Part shown: positions 27,263-30,438 of the stretch, in pieces
Layout: each line of letters starts with the position of its first letter
How positions within the stretch are numbered: the first letter of the stretch is position 1
Origin: a virus
Direction: 5' to 3' (one strand)
Virus record (IMG/VR): IMGVR_UViG_3300031784_000136
Location: 1 to 30,438 of that record
Length of the DNA stretch: 30,438 bases
Program-made: the position numbers and the translations under genes
The notes under the pieces: model-generated
What the model was told of the DNA's origin: nothing
Seen by the model: the letters and a program-made list of their open reading frames with translations, nothing else
The model's database searches: none

Positions 27263-29008
27263 CTATCCCATCGTTGCTAGAATGCTTGCTAAATCTTGTG
27301 GTGGTGCTTCTTGTTGTGGAGAGGCCCCACCAGAAGGTTGTCCAGGAGTGGCTGGGGACGGGGGCGCCTGCTCTACTGGGCCTTGTGTGCCTGGTGGAGC
27401 CATCTCTGGCTGCATCGGTTGTTCAGGCTGTGGAGGCGTGAACACTGCCAAGGCAGCATCCTCTATGTTTTCCCCCTTGCGACGACGTTCAATGACGTCG
27501 GCAATATTACGGATTAGCGCAGATGGATCTTGTCCCTGTGCGACCATCGCAGGAATTGCTTGTGCAGTTGCTGTGATAGAGGCGGTGAGATTATCGCGCA
27601 TCTTTTCTATTTCAATTCGCTGTTCTTCCAGCGTTACGTTTACGCTCCATGGAAGTTCACGACGGATGAAGTCTTTCGATACTAGGTCTGCACCTAGTGC
27701 TTGAAGGGAGAATATTAGGGCGCGGGAAGGATCTAATCCAGCCATCAAACCATATCGAACCTCTATTGAAGAGTCTCCATTGATGTCTTTGCTTGGCTTG
27801 TACTTTAACTCGTACGGCGTACCTTGCGCTGTTCCTCTAACACTCTTATCTTCATCGAATAGCATTTCATCTATTTCGAAACACAACTTGAGTACATCTT
27901 CAAACACCTCAGCAAGAATGGTTTGACCAGCCTTGATCTGAGAGTCGAAAGCACCAAGTAGCGCCTGGACACCTTGACCAGTAATAATACTGGCGTCAAT
28001 GTTTCCAGTTCTACCCTCAGGATATCGAGCACCAAGTCGTAATTCAGATTGGAGTGCTGATTGCTCCTGAAAAGTAGCAGCGGGAATGTCAAGTTTGACA
28101 CGCCCGACACCTTGTGGATTTGCAGTTCTGATGATTGCATCAGGCCCCATAGGCAAATCAATTACATCGTTAGGGACAACAAACGGCGCTTGGATAGACT
28201 TTTCAGCCGCTTCCATAGCAAGGTTTGCAAAACGAGCACGAGCCATCTGTACATAGATAACATCGTCGAACTGTCCGCGTGATTCATCATCGATACCTGG
28301 ACGACGTGCGATACGCACCATCATCTTACCGAGTGGGTTCTTGATACGGCTCAGAACTAAGTTACTGCGTGAAGGTACATAGAGAACTGTTTGGTCTTTG
28401 TCCATGTACTTGATGAGTTCAACATCTACGTTGTTGTCTCGATCATAACCCATACGACCAAGAAGCGCAGGAGCGTGTTCTGGAAACTCATTAGCAAGTT
28501 CATGTACAGTTTTCATATAACGCTTTGCGTATGCTACGCAACGCCCGAAGCGATCAAACTCTGGGTATGAACCCATAGGATCTTCAACTCGGATACGAGG
28601 AAGGTTATCCTCAAAGTCTGGCTCTACGTGAATAGGAAGGAACCCGTATGAGAAGTACCAGTCAGCGCCCCAGTACATCTGTGACTGTAGGCGTGAGTTG
28701 TACACGTAGTTGTTAGCAACCATGCCACGCTTATCAGCGAAGGCGCGAGCCTTTGAATTAGCAACGCTAACTGTAGAGCAGTTAAACGATGGCAGTGGAG
28801 CCAATACTTCCGCTAAGTCGCGCGCAGCAACATCGATGAAGTTGGCAACCATTGAGTGAGGCATGCCTTCAGGGAACAACTCTGGAAATACATCTGCCAT
28901 ATTGCCCTTGCGGACAGCCTGGATTTGTTCCATGCGAATGTCACGCTCTGCATGGCGCTGTTTGAGGTTATCAACGCGCTTAGCAATAGTATCAATATCT
29001 GCAACCAT
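27263..29008 (-). CDS. Portal protein
   Basis: The product has 581 residues. N-terminal helices (RVDNLKQRHAERDIRMEQIQ) and a PHSMVANFIDVAARDLAEVL segment are followed by a mixed alpha/beta body, with GFLPIHVEPDFEDNLPRIRV as a wing-like part. A long-helix region follows (about 330-400, QALLGAFDSQIKAGQTILAE). The C-terminal 60 residues are Pro/Gln-rich and probably disordered (PPQPEQPMQPEMAPPGTQGP). The size and layout match portal proteins, and the gene lies two genes below the large terminase. It forms the dodecameric DNA gate of the capsid. GGACAAT lies before the ATG at 29008. Recognition rests on pattern and position, not on a catalytic motif. Confidence 0.82.
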   Translation of the reverse strand: MVADIDTIAKRVDNLKQRHAERDIRMEQIQAVRKGNMADVFPELFPEGMPHSMVANFIDVAARDLAEVLAPLPSFNCSTVSVANSKARAFADKRGMVANNYVYNSRLQSQMYWGADWYFSYGFLPIHVEPDFEDNLPRIRVEDPMGSYPEFDRFGRCVAYAKRYMKTVHELANEFPEHAPALLGRMGYDRDNNVDVELIKYMDKDQTVLYVPSRSNLVLSRIKNPLGKMMVRIARRPGIDDESRGQFDDVIYVQMARARFANLAMEAAEKSIQAPFVVPNDVIDLPMGPDAIIRTANPQGVGRVKLDIPAATFQEQSALQSELRLGARYPEGRTGNIDASIITGQGVQALLGAFDSQIKAGQTILAEVFEDVLKLCFEIDEMLFDEDKSVRGTAQGTPYELKYKPSKDINGDSSIEVRYGLMAGLDPSRALIFSLQALGADLVSKDFIRRELPWSVNVTLEEQRIEIEKMRDNLTASITATAQAIPAMVAQGQDPSALIRNIADVIERRRKGENIEDAALAVFTPPQPEQPMQPEMAPPGTQGPVEQAPPSPATPGQPSGGASPQQEAPPQDLASILATMG

Positions 29009-29035
29009 TATTGTCCTAACGAAGTTTGAAAAAAA

Positions 29036-29527
29036 TTATTTATCGAAGTAGCGGTAAGCAGTCTTTTTTAATTTACTGCCTTTTGCGCTATCAATCTTGA
29101 TAAGGTTAGGCATATTTTTTGCCTGATTGTAAGACGGTGCTTTTGTCTTTTTTGGAAAAGCAGGTTTAATATCTCCGCCAGATTTAATCTTAACTGGTTT
29201 AGGCATAAGTCCCATTGCTCTATCAGCAGCAATTGCTTTTTCTTTGTACTGCGCTGCTGCTTTAGCCCTTTCGCCACTTTTTGCAAGATTGGCTTTAATT
29301 GAACTAGTTGTATTAGTCGCTGCACGACTTATCGCGTTGGTGGGCTTTACAACCTTGACTGATGCTTTATCCGTCGCCTTAACAGCAGCCTTCTTCTTTA
29401 GTGCTGCTTGCTTTGGTGTCATAGCAATTTTCTTTATGGGTGCTTTCTTTACTGCTTGAGTAGCAAGTTTCTTTGCAATAACACGTGCCGCAGCAGCGGC
29501 AGCAACTCCTATTAGTGGTGCTGGCAT
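29036..29527 (-). CDS. Basic Lys/Ala-rich protein between terminase and portal
   Basis: The product has 163 residues. A hydrophobic start (APLIGVAAAAAARVIAKKLA) leads to a histone-tail-like Lys/Ala body (KKAPIKKIAMTPKQAALKKK) and a basic C-terminus (GSKLKKTAYRYFDK). GGAAAA lies before the ATG at 29527. The composition matches the block of basic proteins at 14096-15607, but this gene lies beside the packaging genes. It may bind packaged DNA, or be a portal or terminase accessory. No family is recognised. The Ala/Val start could be a signal-like helix or a capsid-binding helix. Confidence 0.68.
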   Translation of the reverse strand: MPAPLIGVAAAAAARVIAKKLATQAVKKAPIKKIAMTPKQAALKKKAAVKATDKASVKVVKPTNAISRAATNTTSSIKANLAKSGERAKAAAQYKEKAIAADRAMGLMPKPVKIKSGGDIKPAFPKKTKAPSYNQAKNMPNLIKIDSAKGSKLKKTAYRYFDK

Positions 29528-29536
29528 AATGTTTTC

Positions 29537-30438
29537 CTATTCGTTTCCATATTCATAGTCGTTTACATTGAGTGTGAAACGATTTTGAAGTTGACTTCTT
29601 GTAGCCCACTTATTGCTAATGTGAGCCTGACCGTTACGGGTAACACCGATGACTTCTCTAGCGCGTAGTTCACAGAACCATAGCGCCATCACACAGTCGG
29701 TTTTACCCTTGGTATTAGGTTCCCATGTGATTAACTGTTGAATCAAAGACTTAACGCCTTCTGAGCCGTCCTGTGAAGGAAGTTCAATCAGGTTATCGTC
29801 CTGATGTTCCTTGCCACGGACTGTACCGAAAAGTCCAGCCATAGCCGCAACACCAAATCCAGTATCCCATTTGTTCTTGCCAGTAAATTGACCAGAGAAC
29901 TTGACTCCTACGGAGGCTAGGTACTGCTGTAAATCTGTATCTAAGGCGTAAGCCTTCTGATGTGCGTTAGTTTCAATACGCAATTCGTGGGGAGTGTACT
30001 TATCAACCCATCGTTCAATCAGGTTCTGGATCTTCTGTGGAGTAGGTTCAGACATGTTCTCGACATCAAGTACATATCGCATGCGACTTACTCGGTCAAC
30101 CGTCATGATTACTGCTGCAGTACGCCCAGACATCGCTGGGTCAAGACCCATGATGGTGTACCAGTTACCGCGCTCAGTGGGGTGTCCTGGAGTACCTACT
30201 CGCAGTGGCCCTCTCTTTCGCATTCGGTTAGTAGCACCTTGGACAGCGAGAGGGGAAAATATAGAGTCCTCTTGTACGTCCTGTTGCTGATAAACCAATG
30301 CCCACGCGCTAGGGCTAACTTCGCTTCGTCTACGAAAGAGTGCTGGCCCGTTCCATTTAGGATACAGACCGTCCTCATCTGGAACGACATCTTCATCTGA
30401 ACCCTCCCAGGGTAGATGTGACTTAGGCCATAGCGTGA
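29537..30438 (-). CDS. terL: Terminase large subunit, C-terminal part (5-prime end beyond window)
   Basis: The frame is open to the right edge; 299 codons are in the window and the start is outside. The first part carries PKWNGPALFRRRSEVSPSAW and ALVYQQQD, the linker segment typical of phage large terminases between ATPase and nuclease. The RNase-H-fold nuclease then appears: the first metal-binding Asp in TIMGLDPAMSG (D99 of the visible part), the Glu in LRIETNAHQKAY, and a later acidic patch (KEHQDDNLIELP). The ATPase half with the Walker motifs is missing only because of the edge. The enzyme cuts concatemeric DNA and drives packaging through the portal. An internal TTG at 30298 is not the real start. 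Confidence 0.9.
   Translation of the reverse strand, partial: TLWPKSHLPWEGSDEDVVPDEDGLYPKWNGPALFRRRSEVSPSAWALVYQQQDVQEDSIFSPLAVQGATNRMRKRGPLRVGTPGHPTERGNWYTIMGLDPAMSGRTAAVIMTVDRVSRMRYVLDVENMSEPTPQKIQNLIERWVDKYTPHELRIETNAHQKAYALDTDLQQYLASVGVKFSGQFTGKNKWDTGFGVAAMAGLFGTVRGKEHQDDNLIELPSQDGSEGVKSLIQQLITWEPNTKGKTDCVMALWFCELRAREVIGVTRNGQAHISNKWATRSQLQNRFTLNVNDYEYGNE

Noticed and set aside
29994-30400. Plus-strand frames opposite the terminase
   Set aside because: They are antisense to the terminase nuclease, whose motifs are clear.
1-30438. tRNA genes, integrase, transposase or attachment sites
   Set aside because: I looked for cloverleaf-like segments and recombinase motifs and saw none; absence by eye is not proof.

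Overview
This window reads as the structural and lysis half of a lytic tailed bacteriophage genome (Caudoviricetes). The likely host is an actinobacterium, plausibly an uncultured freshwater lineage. The host guess is inference. It rests on moderate GC, two apparent leaderless start sites with a TANNNT box six bases before the ATG, FmdB-type zinc ribbons, and gene contents of the kind I associate with freshwater actinophages. I see no integrase, repressor or tRNA gene.

Layout. Nearly everything lies on the minus strand, so the functional order runs from the right edge to the left. It begins with the C-terminal part of the large terminase (cut by the window edge), a lysine/alanine-rich basic protein, the portal protein and two small proteins. 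Next come a giant 1970-aa protein, two further large helical proteins, an acidic scaffold-like protein and an N4-gp56/P22-like major capsid protein. After capsid there are two small conserved proteins, a block of six very basic small proteins, and a neck/tail-adaptor-like protein. The host-recognition block follows: a 654-aa repeat fibre, a second fibre, several small beta-rich and helical accessory proteins, and a glycine-rich adhesin-like protein. After that come a 62-aa protein, a small zinc ribbon and a phage-borne sulfotransferase closed by a strong terminator. A 656-aa tail protein leads into the lysis/membrane block: a small membrane coiled-coil protein, a secreted Pro-Glu-rod protein, three more small membrane proteins and a CHAP-domain endolysin. 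A strong terminator ends this long gene series.

Between the terminator and the left end is an early region organised as a divergon. Three tandem small cysteine-rich zinc proteins run on the plus strand. On the minus strand lie a Cas4/RecB-like PD-(D/E)XK nuclease with a probable iron-sulfur cluster, a small Cys/His protein, a possible 23-codon membrane micro-ORF and the start of a P-loop (RecA/DnaB-like) ATPase.

The genes are tightly packed, with TAATG, ATGA, TAGTG or one- to four-base junctions almost everywhere, which implies translational coupling. No tape-measure, major tail-tube or sheath gene is recognisable between capsid and lysis genes. Three large helical proteins sit next to the portal, so a short-tailed (podovirus-like) virion with ejected internal proteins is the best reading. 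The least explained parts are the 1970-aa protein, the basic-protein block, the Pro-Glu rod protein in the lysis block, the sulfotransferase cargo and the six-CxxC protein.
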